From the NCBI GenBank assembly GCA_958295865.1, contig CATQHF010000004.1, positions 310,001 to 374,000 on the forward strand: 64,000 bases of DNA. The letters are read 5' to 3'. This DNA comes from an uncultured Dehalococcoidia bacterium. Lineage in GTDB: Bacteria; Chloroflexota; Dehalococcoidia; Lucifugimonadales; JADFKI01. Made by a program: the position numbers and the translations under genes. Positions 56,895 through 64,000 of this stretch are shown piece by piece (the stretch's first letter is position 1; each line of letters starts with the position of its first letter). The notes under the pieces are model-generated. The model saw only the letters and a list, made by a program, of their open reading frames with translations. It searched no databases and had not been told where the DNA came from.

Positions 56895-57872
56895 ATGAGA
56901 GCAGCGCGAATTGCGGGCCCCAAGAGATTCGAGATTGAAGAGGTGGACATTCCCGACATCGTCGATGGCGAATGTCTTATCAAGCTGGAAACATGGTCGG
57001 TCTGCGGCAGCGACATCCGCCACGCCTACGGCCCCGTCCATCCCGAAGAAGACTACCCGATGCGCGTGGGCGGCCCCTGCCACGAAGCGGCAGGCACCAT
57101 CGTGGACAGCCGCTCCGACAAGTTCTCCGTCGGCCAGCGCGTCATCGTGCTGCCTGGCCCCAACACAAGCGGCGGCTTGGTGGAGTACATCAACGGACAC
57201 GAAGGGCGCATGGCTGCCCTGCCGGACGGCGGCGATCTGTCCAGCTGGGTGATGTGCCAGCCGTCGGGCACCGTGCTATACTCCTGCCAGCAGATGGGCA
57301 CGATCTTGGGCAAGAACGTGCTTGTGATGGGGCAAGGCTCCATTGGGCTGTCGTTCACGGCGATATGCGCCCGCGCGGGCGCGCGGAAGGTCATCGCCGC
57401 CGACCTGTTCGACTACCGCCTCGACTTCGCCAAGCGCTTCGGCGCAACCCACACCGTCAACCCCTCGAAGGAGAACCTAGATGAAGCGGTGATGGATCTG
57501 ACCGGCGGCGCAGGCGCGGACATCACGGTCGAGGCGGCAGGCTACGCCGACACGCTGGAGGCGGCGCTGCGACTGGTCAAGAACCTCGGCAAGACCATCA
57601 TCTTCGGCATACAGGAGAACGCATCCGAAGAGCGCGGACTGCTGGACACATCGCTGTTCCTGCGAAAAGCGCCCACAATCATCCCCACGCAGGGCGCGAC
57701 CAGCGGCGACCCCATCACGCACATCGAGACGATGATCGACCTCAAGGAACGCGGCTGGTGGGACCCGGGCGAGATGGCGACGCACCTCATGAAGTTCGAC
57801 GAAGTGCAGCGCGCCTACGACATGTACGAGCAGCGCGAAGACGAAGTCATCAAGTCGGTAATGACCCTGTAA
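56895..57872 (+). CDS. Zinc-type alcohol dehydrogenase-like protein (MDR family)
   Basis: 325 residues from the ATG at 56895 (GGAGG 8 bases upstream). GroES-like half with VCGSDIRHAY (catalytic-zinc Cys) and GGPCHEAAG; NAD-binding half with VLVMGQGSIGLSFTAI. The four-Cys structural zinc lobe is absent. Oxidises an alcohol or polyol; substrate unknown. Confidence 0.88.
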   Translation: MRAARIAGPKRFEIEEVDIPDIVDGECLIKLETWSVCGSDIRHAYGPVHPEEDYPMRVGGPCHEAAGTIVDSRSDKFSVGQRVIVLPGPNTSGGLVEYINGHEGRMAALPDGGDLSSWVMCQPSGTVLYSCQQMGTILGKNVLVMGQGSIGLSFTAICARAGARKVIAADLFDYRLDFAKRFGATHTVNPSKENLDEAVMDLTGGAGADITVEAAGYADTLEAALRLVKNLGKTIIFGIQENASEERGLLDTSLFLRKAPTIIPTQGATSGDPITHIETMIDLKERGWWDPGEMATHLMKFDEVQRAYDMYEQREDEVIKSVMTL

Positions 57873-57925
57873 GACTGACAGGATAGCAAGGATGTAGGGA
57901 ACCAAGGGATAGAAGCGGATAGATT

Positions 57926-57956
57926 GCGCCCCTCTGCCGTTGCGGTGGAGGGGCGT
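57926..57956 (+). terminator. Hairpin terminator after the dehydrogenase gene
   Basis: CGCCCCTC and GAGGGGCG arms around TGCCGTTGCGGTG, followed by a loose T-rich TTGTGTGTTTTCC. Plausible intrinsic terminator. Confidence 0.55.
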
Positions 57957-58080
57957 TGTGTGTTTTCCAACTTTCTGAAGCTGCGAAAGGTACGCTATAA
58001 TGGACAATAGAATCACAAATCGCCGACAGAACATAAACATATTGGTAACCGCTTGGTAACCGCAGGACAAAGAAATCACC

Positions 58081-58827
58081 ATGAAGAAAATCAGAATTGT
58101 TGTAGTGAACGGGCGGGAAATAGAAATGCTGGACGTCCGTAACTTACGTGGGTGGACTTTCCCTGAAGTGATTCATCTGGAGGGTCTATGCAGCAATCTG
58201 TCAACTGACTCAAACTACAAAGACTTGTGGGATTATGTGGTTAAAAAACCTAAGTGGGATGAGATATTCCCGGCAGACCAATATATTGATGAAGCACGGG
58301 TAACATTTCAGGATACAATGCTGCCTGTTCTCTTGCCTGTGATTGGATACTCCCATATCCATATGCCGGAAGTTAAGGTTGTTGAACAACTACAACAGTT
58401 GAAAGATGAAGGTTTGCTCGGGACATCATCCGTCCCTATCAACTTCATGAGCGGTCCAAGGGTTTCTCAATTTCTACACTTGGTGCGTTTCATGGGTATC
58501 CGGTATCCAAGTTTGGCGCAAGGACTTTCACGGCGGAAAGAGTGGCGAGAAATCGAAGAAGCCGCTCGCAAAGACGGATTTGAATTCAAGGATACCGATT
58601 GCAGGGAATACACTCCCGATACAAGAAAGTCCCAGCCATCTCCAGTGCTACTGCCCGTATGGATTAGACATCGTCTAGCACATCCAGAGAACAAACGTGA
58701 GAAAGATTTTCCAACGGAAAGTGACTACCGTCGGGCAATTGCCATTCTTGGCGCGGCAATCGCCGGAACGGTATATTCAGACACTGATGACAATGAGCAT
58801 CCTCAAGAAAGACTGAACCATGATTAG
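58081..58827 (+). CDS. Hypothetical protein upstream of an antitoxin
   Basis: 248 residues, not recognised. C-terminal WIRHRLAHPENK (an R-x4-H-like run) and ...DYRRAIAILGAAI hint at a HEPN-like helical end, but this is weak. It overlaps the antitoxin gene by 8 bases. Its start codons (ATGAAGAAA) recur directly before the second antitoxin copy at 59332, evidence that this gene was once duplicated with it. Confidence 0.5.
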   Translation: MKKIRIVVVNGREIEMLDVRNLRGWTFPEVIHLEGLCSNLSTDSNYKDLWDYVVKKPKWDEIFPADQYIDEARVTFQDTMLPVLLPVIGYSHIHMPEVKVVEQLQQLKDEGLLGTSSVPINFMSGPRVSQFLHLVRFMGIRYPSLAQGLSRRKEWREIEEAARKDGFEFKDTDCREYTPDTRKSQPSPVLLPVWIRHRLAHPENKREKDFPTESDYRRAIAILGAAIAGTVYSDTDDNEHPQERLNHD

Positions 58828-59062
58828 GGTAAAAGCCATATTCTCCAATGGCGCTCTCACGCCGCTTGAACCCATCGACCTGAAAGAGGGCGACGAAGTA
58901 ACCGTGTCCATCGACGACAAATCGGAACTTTCGGACTATGAACGACTTGCGAGGTTCAAGGCTGCGGCCGGGGGATGGGAGGGATTGCACGACCCCGACG
59001 AGTTCAAGCGCACGATTTACCAGGCACGCATAGACGGCTCGCGGCATACGCCTAATCTGTAG
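58820..59062 (+). CDS. AF2212/DUF104-like antitoxin, copy 1
   Basis: 80 residues. AbrB-like N-terminus IRVKAIFSNGALTPLEPIDLKEGDEVTVSI, then a helical tail (RTIYQARIDGSR). Antitoxins of this kind pair with PIN toxins. The toxin start follows at 59074 but is broken by MITE-2. Confidence 0.85.
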   Translation: MIRVKAIFSNGALTPLEPIDLKEGDEVTVSIDDKSELSDYERLARFKAAAGGWEGLHDPDEFKRTIYQARIDGSRHTPNL

Positions 59063-59073
59063 CAGTATGCAGT

Positions 59074-59234
59074 ATGCAGTATCTGATTGATACGGATTGG
59101 ACGATCGAATACATGCACCGTCGAGAACCGGTTGTTAGGTTCTGTGGACAATTCGACTTTTCATCTCGTCATTCCAAGCCACCACCCCCGTCATTCCTGC
59201 GAAAGCAGGAATCCAGCGCTTTGAGATAGCCTAG
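59074..59234 (+). pseudogene. vapC-like PIN toxin cut by a MITE-2 insertion
   Basis: Frame MQYLIDTDWTIEYMHRREPVV (typical VapC opening) for 21 codons, then the reading enters MITE-2 at 59138 and ends at TAG within it. No downstream toxin part remains after the element. Confidence 0.85.
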
Positions 59235-59309
59235 AATATGCAAAAGTGACCACATTCCGATGTTCTGGATTCCCGTTTTCACGGGAATGACGCAAATGTC
59301 CACAGAACC
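59138..59309. repeat. MITE-2 copy D (172 bp)
   Basis: GGTTCTGTGGACAATTCG left, CAAATGTCCACAGAACC right, TA on both sides (59136-59137, 59310-59311). Two internal hairpins (ATTCCTGCGAAAGCAGGAAT; TTCCCGTTTTCACGGGAA). The best full-length copy in the window. Confidence 0.9.
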
Positions 59310-59331
59310 TAGTCGCCTTAAAGAAATCACC

Positions 59332-59346
59332 ATGAAGAAAGACTGA
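59332..59346 (+). pseudogene. Remnant of a second copy of the 58081 gene (ATG AAG AAA GAC TGA)
   Basis: Preceded by AAAGAAATCACC exactly as at 58069-58080. The rest of the gene is gone, joined at AAGAAA to the end of the same gene (AAGAAAGACTGAACC). Consistent with a microhomology deletion. Confidence 0.75.
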
Positions 59347-59349
59347 ACC

Positions 59350-59586
59350 ATGATTAAGGTAAAAGCCATATTCTCCAACGGCGCTCTCACGCCCTTGGAA
59401 CCCCTTGACCTAAAAGAAGGCGACGAAGTAACCGTGTCCATCGACGATACCCCCTCGCCTGAACGAACCTTGCGGGCGTTGAGAAAGACCGCCGGGGCAT
59501 GGGAGGGAAAACACGACCCTGACGAGTTCAAGCGCACAATTTACCAGGCACGCATAGACGGCTCACGGCAGCCGCCTAAGCCGTAG
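59350..59586 (+). CDS. AF2212/DUF104-like antitoxin, copy 2
   Basis: 78 residues, nearly identical to copy 1 at both ends (IKVKAIFSNGALTPLEPLD; RTIYQARIDGSR) with a diverged middle (PSPERTLRALRKTAG). Its own toxin start lies just downstream (59591) but stops after 10 codons. Confidence 0.85.
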   Translation: MIKVKAIFSNGALTPLEPLDLKEGDEVTVSIDDTPSPERTLRALRKTAGAWEGKHDPDEFKRTIYQARIDGSRQPPKP

Positions 59587-59590
59587 CAGT

Positions 59591-59623
59591 ATGCAGTATC
59601 TGATTGATACGGCAGGATTATGA
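59591..59623 (+). pseudogene. vapC-like toxin start, copy 2, stopped after 10 codons
   Basis: Reads MQYLIDTAGL then TGA. The first seven codons match copy 1. The remaining toxin sequence is missing and the GH32 gene starts 5 bases later. Confidence 0.8.
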
Positions 59624-59627
59624 GCGA

Positions 59628-61181
59628 ATGACTACCACCGATTACCCACCACTCCACGGGCCGACATATCCCGACGCGCTCGACGACCAGCTCCGCGCGC
59701 TCGACGCCGATGCCGCCTTGCGAGCGTTCGCGGCCGCGCGCCGCCGTCTTGCGGCTGACCCGCATCGCCCCGCCTACCACTTTTCGCCGCCGCAGAATGT
59801 GATGAACGACCCCAACGGCTTGTGCTTCTGGCAGGGACGATGGCACCTGTTCTACCAGTACAGGCCCGGCGGCGCGGGCGACCGCGTTCACTGGGGGCAT
59901 ACGGTCAGCGACGACCTCATCCACTGGCGAGATCTGCCGCTTGCGCTGTATCCCGACACGGAGAAGGACTGTTACAGCGGCCAAACCCTCGTCGAGGACG
60001 ACCGCGTTATCGCCATCTATCACGGCACGGAGTCGGGCAACGCAATCGCGACGGCGTCCGACCCGCTGCTGCTGAACTGGCGGAAGCATCCGAACAACCC
60101 GGTAATCCCCATCGTGCCGATTGATGACGACGGCGCGCCGTACCGCGTGTTCGACCCGTGCATCTGGAAGCAGGACGATGGCTACTATTCGCTGTCCGGC
60201 ACATACAAGGACGGCGAGCGCGGCGTTGACTGTCAGGGCATCGACCACCTGTTCCACTCGCGCGACTTGGCGCAGTGGGAGCATGTCGGAGCGCTGCTAG
60301 AGGACAAGTTCTTCGCGGAGCGCGGGGAAGATGCCGCCGTGCCTGTGTTCTGGCCGCTGGGCGACATCGACGGCAAGCCGAGCGGCAAGCACATGCTGCT
60401 GCTGTTCAGCCACAAGCGTTCCGGGCGCTGCTACATCGGCGACTACGACCCGGCGACCCACGAGTTCACGCCGGACTCGCACGACAGGATGAACTATGGG
60501 CCTTGGACGGTGGGCAGCCTGCATGCGCCCTCTGCTGCCATAGACCCGGACGGGCGCTTCATCGCCGTGTTCAATGTGAAAGAGGGCAAGCCCTCCGCCG
60601 GCTGGGACGACATCATGACGCTGCCGCGCCACTACTGGCTGGCGGACGCCGGAGCGCTGGGCATGGCGGTGGCGGGTGATGTGGAGTCGCTGCGCTATGA
60701 CCATAAGCGGGTCGCGCCGACGCGAATAACGGCAAACGACGAGGTCGTATTAGATGGCATAGGCGGCAACGCGATCGAGATAGAGGCGGTCATCGAGCCG
60801 GGCGACGCGCGCGAGGTGGGCTTGTATGTGCTGCGTTCGCCGGACGGCGCTGAGCGCACGCGCATATCGTTCTACCCGCAAGACCACCGCCGCTTCGACA
60901 CAGGCTCATTGCAGATTGACATCTCGGAGGGATCGCTGAACCCCGATGTGTTTGCGCGCACGCCTGAGACGGGACCGATACGACTAGCTCAGGACGAACC
61001 GCTGCGGCTTCGGGTGTTCGTCGACCGCAGCGTAGTGGAGGTGTTCGCCAACGACCGGCAGTGCCTGACACTGCGCGTCTATCCGCAGCGCGAGGACAGC
61101 GTCGGCGTGTCGGCATTTGCGCGCGGCAGCGACGCGCGGCTCGCATCGCTCGACATCTGGCAGATGCGGAGTATCTGGTAG
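59628..61181 (+). CDS. Glycoside hydrolase family 32 enzyme (beta-fructosidase-like)
   Basis: 517 residues from the ATG at 59628. Five-blade propeller with nucleophile motif NVMNDPNGLCFW, then YRVFDPCIWK (RDP-like, with Phe in place of Arg, Asp retained) and a C-terminal beta-sandwich (RVFVDRSVVEVFANDRQ). The canonical EC acid/base motif is not visible; at its place is VPVFWPLGD, with GED three residues before. Likely acts on sucrose- or fructan-like substrates; the motif change makes that uncertain. Confidence 0.82.
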   Translation: MTTTDYPPLHGPTYPDALDDQLRALDADAALRAFAAARRRLAADPHRPAYHFSPPQNVMNDPNGLCFWQGRWHLFYQYRPGGAGDRVHWGHTVSDDLIHWRDLPLALYPDTEKDCYSGQTLVEDDRVIAIYHGTESGNAIATASDPLLLNWRKHPNNPVIPIVPIDDDGAPYRVFDPCIWKQDDGYYSLSGTYKDGERGVDCQGIDHLFHSRDLAQWEHVGALLEDKFFAERGEDAAVPVFWPLGDIDGKPSGKHMLLLFSHKRSGRCYIGDYDPATHEFTPDSHDRMNYGPWTVGSLHAPSAAIDPDGRFIAVFNVKEGKPSAGWDDIMTLPRHYWLADAGALGMAVAGDVESLRYDHKRVAPTRITANDEVVLDGIGGNAIEIEAVIEPGDAREVGLYVLRSPDGAERTRISFYPQDHRRFDTGSLQIDISEGSLNPDVFARTPETGPIRLAQDEPLRLRVFVDRSVVEVFANDRQCLTLRVYPQREDSVGVSAFARGSDARLASLDIWQMRSIW

Positions 61182-61190
61182 GGGCGGGCG

Positions 61191-61229
61191 GGATAGACGG
61201 GATGATTATCTTGCTCATCCCGTCTATCC
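61191..61229. terminator. Perfect 15-bp inverted repeat between convergent genes
   Basis: GGATAGACGGGATGA (61191-61205), loop TTATCTTGC, TCATCCCGTCTATCC (61215-61229). It overlaps the stop of the helicase gene (61224-61226) and follows the GH32 stop by 9 bases, so it can end both transcripts. Confidence 0.7.
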
Positions 61230-64000
61230 GTTTAGGTGTTGTTCCGCGTCGCGCTGGGCGCTTGCCTTGAGGTCGTCTATGTCCTGCATGCGCTGCTCGC
61301 TTTTGGGGCGCAGGAAGAGGAATACGACATCCTTGACGCGCTTTTGGGTGGCGCGTTCGGTGATGAGCGCGTAGCTGCCGGCTTGGGTGCGGTAGCGGCT
61401 GTTGGCGATATATTCGGTCGCGTCGGCGTCGATGGCGTCGGTCTTGTAGTCGACGACTACAAGTTCGCCGTCTTCCTCGAACAGCAGGTCAATGAAGCCT
61501 TCCAGCACGCCATTGCCGATGGGCGCGGCGATGAGCGCCTCGCGCCAGTAGCGTCCTGACGCCACCGCGCGCCGCACGATGTCGCTGTTGACCGCCGCGC
61601 GAGCAAGAGCCGCGATGTCCGCCTGCGACTGCGGGATGCCCTCGGCGGCGGCTTGCGCGCGCGCCGTGTCCTCGATGCCCGCGCCCGTGGCAAGGTCTAT
61701 CGTCTGCAAGACGGCATGCACCGCCCTGCCCAGCGGAGCGCCGCCACGACCGCGCCTAGATGTTCCGGCAGTGTCAGCGTCGGCGTCGGCGTATGCCTCA
61801 TCCTTGATCACGCCGGCAAGTCTCGTAGCCGCGACCGACACGGGGAGGCTGCGCGCGCGAAGCAGCGAGTTCCGGCGGTCTTGCCACTCCCCGCGCGCTT
61901 CGGGCGTGTGCTCAGCGTCGTTGAGCGGCTGCGCCATGTCCGCGACAGGGGCGACGCCGCGCAAGCCGATGCCTTGCGCTTGTGCCCTATATGGCGATAG
62001 CAATTCGATCTGCCCCCAGAGCGTATCCTGCCCGTCTAGCAGTTCGGCGATGGCGGCGGCGTCCGAGCGACCTCTATCGCGCCGGTGCATGTCCACGACC
62101 AGATGATCGCGCGCGCGCGTCGCCGCCACATACAGCAGGCGCACATGCTCGTAGTCGTCCATCGCCTTTGCCCGTTCGACTTGCCTCTCATAGCCCGCCG
62201 TCCCAAATCTGTTTTGGGCGCTGCCGACGCCGACCTCTACGCCGTCGTCGAAGATGACGCTCTCGGCGCGTGGGTTGCGATTGGTGTTCAGGCCGGTCAG
62301 GATGACGACGGGGAACTCCAGCCCCTTGGACGCATGGACGGTCATGATACGCACGGCGTCCTCATCGGACTCAGGCACGGGCGCTTCGGTAACGCGCGCG
62401 CCCTCGTCCGCTTGCCGCTGCATCCATTCTAGGAAGGCGCGCAGCGAGTTGCCGCCCGCCGCCGCAAACGCCCGCGCCTGCTCCACCAGAAAGCGGTAGC
62501 GCCGCCACTGTTCGCGCGCGCGCGGCTGCGCCATCGCCGCCTCCATCAGCAGCCGCTCACGGATGAAGCCGTCTATCAACGGCGCGAGGGCAGTCCACAG
62601 GCGTTCATGGTGGGCGGTTCGCAGCGTGGACAGCGCCTTGACGACAGGGGCTTCGCTGCCGATTGCCTCGTCGTCCCGCCCTTCCTTCCGCGAGGGAAGG
62701 GGCAAGAGATAGTTGAATCTGCCGCCCGCCTGACGGAATTGCAGCAGCTCAATATCGGTGCAGGCGAATGCGGGCGAGCGCAGCGCGGCGACTATCGCCA
62801 CCTCGTCCGTCGGATCGTCTATCGCGCGCAGGCAGTTCATCAGATCGCGCACCTCTTGCGTGTCGAAGAAGAGCGATGCGCCCTCCAATCGGTAGGGGAC
62901 GCCCGCATCGTCGAGCGCCTGCTCCAGCGCGCGAAGTCCGGTGCGCGTGGGTATGAGGATGCAGATGTCGGAGTAGTTGGCGCGCCTGAATCGCTCAGCG
63001 CCGTCAGCCGCCGTTGCCTCATTATCGAGCGTCTGCCATTGCTCGCCCTGAATCTGCAATAGCAAAGTCGCAATGTCGGCGGCTTGCTCACGGCGCACGG
63101 CGTTTGCGTCGCCCTCGACCACGCCGCCCAGCGCCCATACTCGCCCCTTGGCGTCATCGCCGGTCGCAGCCGCGCGGTGGTGCGCGATAGGGGTGTATTC
63201 TGCCTGTTCAGCGCCGCCCTGCGCCATCCACTCGCCAAAGAGCGCGTTCACCCAATCCACGACGGGGCGCTGGGAGCGGAAGTTCCGTACCAGATGCAGC
63301 GTCTTGCCGCCCATGCGCTCGCGCAGCCGTTCCATCTGGCGCACATCGGCGCGGCGGAAGCGATATATGGACTGCTTGGGATCGCCGACTACGAACAGCT
63401 TCCCCTGCTTGGGGGTTATGTCGCTCCAATCTTTGGGCCTGGCGGCATCCCCATGAGCGTTTTGCGCTGTGTCTTCCGCGAGAAACATGGCAATCTCAGC
63501 CTGAATGAGATCGGTGTCCTGCGCTTCGTCTATGAGCAGATGTGAGAAGCGGCGGCGGAAGTGGTCTCGCGCGTCCAGGTTGTCGCGCAGCATCTCCTTC
63601 GCCCATACAAGCAGGTCGTGGAACTCGGCGCGCCCCTGCCGCTTGCGCTCTTCCGCGTAGTCGAGCACGAATGCCTTGAGCGCTTGCAGCAGTCCCAGCA
63701 ATGCGGTGGAGCGCGCCTGTGTCAAGGCTTCGTTGACTTCGGCATCCAACTCTTGCAGCAGCGCTTTCAGATGCCTGCATGCGTTCTCGCCGGACTCGGC
63801 GTCAACATCCCAATCGGATTGACGCCCCCCTCTTTGTCTTAACGGCAGGATGCGGGACAGCATGCGGTAAGCGGCAGGCGAATCGGCATCCTGCGTCCTC
63901 AGCTGCCGTATGGAGATTAGCTTGGCTTGCGTGTGCGCGTACAGCTTATCGTCGTCGCCAAGCCTGGAGTATTCGCACAGCCTGTCAAGCTTATCGGCGA
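61224..64000 (-). CDS. UvrD-type helicase/exonuclease (AddA/RecB-like), 5' end beyond the window
   Basis: About 925 residues visible; the frame stays open to position 64000, so the N-terminal P-loop lies outside. Helicase motifs: HLLIDEAQDTDLIQAE (II), LFVVGDPKQSIYRFRRAD (III), HASKGLEFPVVIL (V) and LLYVAATRARDHLVVD (VI). C-terminal nuclease: EGFIDLLFEEDGELVVVDYKTD (PD-(D/E)xK; written here as GFIDLLF and VVVDYKTD). End-resecting repair machine of the AddAB kind. Confidence 0.93.
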   Translation of the reverse strand, partial: ADKLDRLCEYSRLGDDDKLYAHTQAKLISIRQLRTQDADSPAAYRMLSRILPLRQRGGRQSDWDVDAESGENACRHLKALLQELDAEVNEALTQARSTALLGLLQALKAFVLDYAEERKRQGRAEFHDLLVWAKEMLRDNLDARDHFRRRFSHLLIDEAQDTDLIQAEIAMFLAEDTAQNAHGDAARPKDWSDITPKQGKLFVVGDPKQSIYRFRRADVRQMERLRERMGGKTLHLVRNFRSQRPVVDWVNALFGEWMAQGGAEQAEYTPIAHHRAAATGDDAKGRVWALGGVVEGDANAVRREQAADIATLLLQIQGEQWQTLDNEATAADGAERFRRANYSDICILIPTRTGLRALEQALDDAGVPYRLEGASLFFDTQEVRDLMNCLRAIDDPTDEVAIVAALRSPAFACTDIELLQFRQAGGRFNYLLPLPSRKEGRDDEAIGSEAPVVKALSTLRTAHHERLWTALAPLIDGFIRERLLMEAAMAQPRAREQWRRYRFLVEQARAFAAAGGNSLRAFLEWMQRQADEGARVTEAPVPESDEDAVRIMTVHASKGLEFPVVILTGLNTNRNPRAESVIFDDGVEVGVGSAQNRFGTAGYERQVERAKAMDDYEHVRLLYVAATRARDHLVVDMHRRDRGRSDAAAIAELLDGQDTLWGQIELLSPYRAQAQGIGLRGVAPVADMAQPLNDAEHTPEARGEWQDRRNSLLRARSLPVSVAATRLAGVIKDEAYADADADTAGTSRRGRGGAPLGRAVHAVLQTIDLATGAGIEDTARAQAAAEGIPQSQADIAALARAAVNSDIVRRAVASGRYWREALIAAPIGNGVLEGFIDLLFEEDGELVVVDYKTDAIDADATEYIANSRYRTQAGSYALITERATQKRVKDVVFLFLRPKSEQRMQDIDDLKASAQRDAEQHLNG

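Overview
The window looks like a GC-rich chromosomal segment from an uncultured Chloroflexota bacterium (Dehalococcoidia/SAR202-like). This rests on gene style only: F420/luciferase-type oxidoreductases, amidohydrolases, FAH and CoA-transferase genes, a PyrR-controlled pyr-car cluster, and many small hairpin repeats of the 'ATTCCTGCGAAAGCAGGAAT' type. No rRNA or tRNA gene was seen, so the placement is an inference.

Layout. 1-6.9 kb: a defence island with the end of an ATPase/TOPRIM gene, type I restriction hsdS and hsdR, an ImmA/IrrE-like protease, and a small antitoxin-like gene whose sequence is repeated at the HsdR N-terminus. 6.9-13.7 kb: metabolic genes (SWIM protein, MFS transporter, formyltransferase, GNAT, NUDIX, amidohydrolase, luciferase-like oxidoreductase). 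13.9-15.8 kb: a two-gene ATPase + DUF4276 module behind a palindrome. 15.8-28 kb: the pyrimidine cluster, with a PyrR attenuator, then pyrR-pyrB-NUDIX-pyrC-NucS-like-antitoxin/PIN-carA-carB. Two tandem, oppositely oriented HEPN/nucleotidyltransferase modules separate carA from carB. 28-37 kb: a mosaic defence region between carB and sbcC (type II restriction-modification, a dndD remnant, a DndE-like/HerA gene, MntA/HepT). Direct repeats of the carB 3' end (3 copies) and the sbcC 5' region (2 copies) separate its cassettes. 37-49.9 kb: catabolic genes (CoA-transferase A and B, FAH, MFS), another HEPN-like pair, cupin, GNAT, F420-type PPOX protein, purB, ornithine-cyclodeaminase-like gene, methyltransferase. 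50-61 kb: a secreted metalloprotease, HAD hydrolase, AIR-synthase-like protein, a probable selenoprotein, alcohol dehydrogenase, decayed toxin-antitoxin copies and a GH32 enzyme. 61.2-64 kb: an AddA/RecB-type helicase-nuclease running off the edge.

Most notable observations: (1) an in-frame TGA at 55609-55611 sits exactly where the first Cys of a DsbA-like CPHC motif belongs, in a YceI-DsbA lipoprotein, with a hairpin just downstream; this predicts a selenoprotein. (2) Defence cassettes in and around the car locus are bounded by long direct repeats of the host genes. (3) Two families of short non-autonomous elements are defined by their inverted repeats and target duplications (7 bp for one, TA for the other). 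One is nested inside the other, one supplies a gene's stop codon, and one interrupts a PIN toxin gene.
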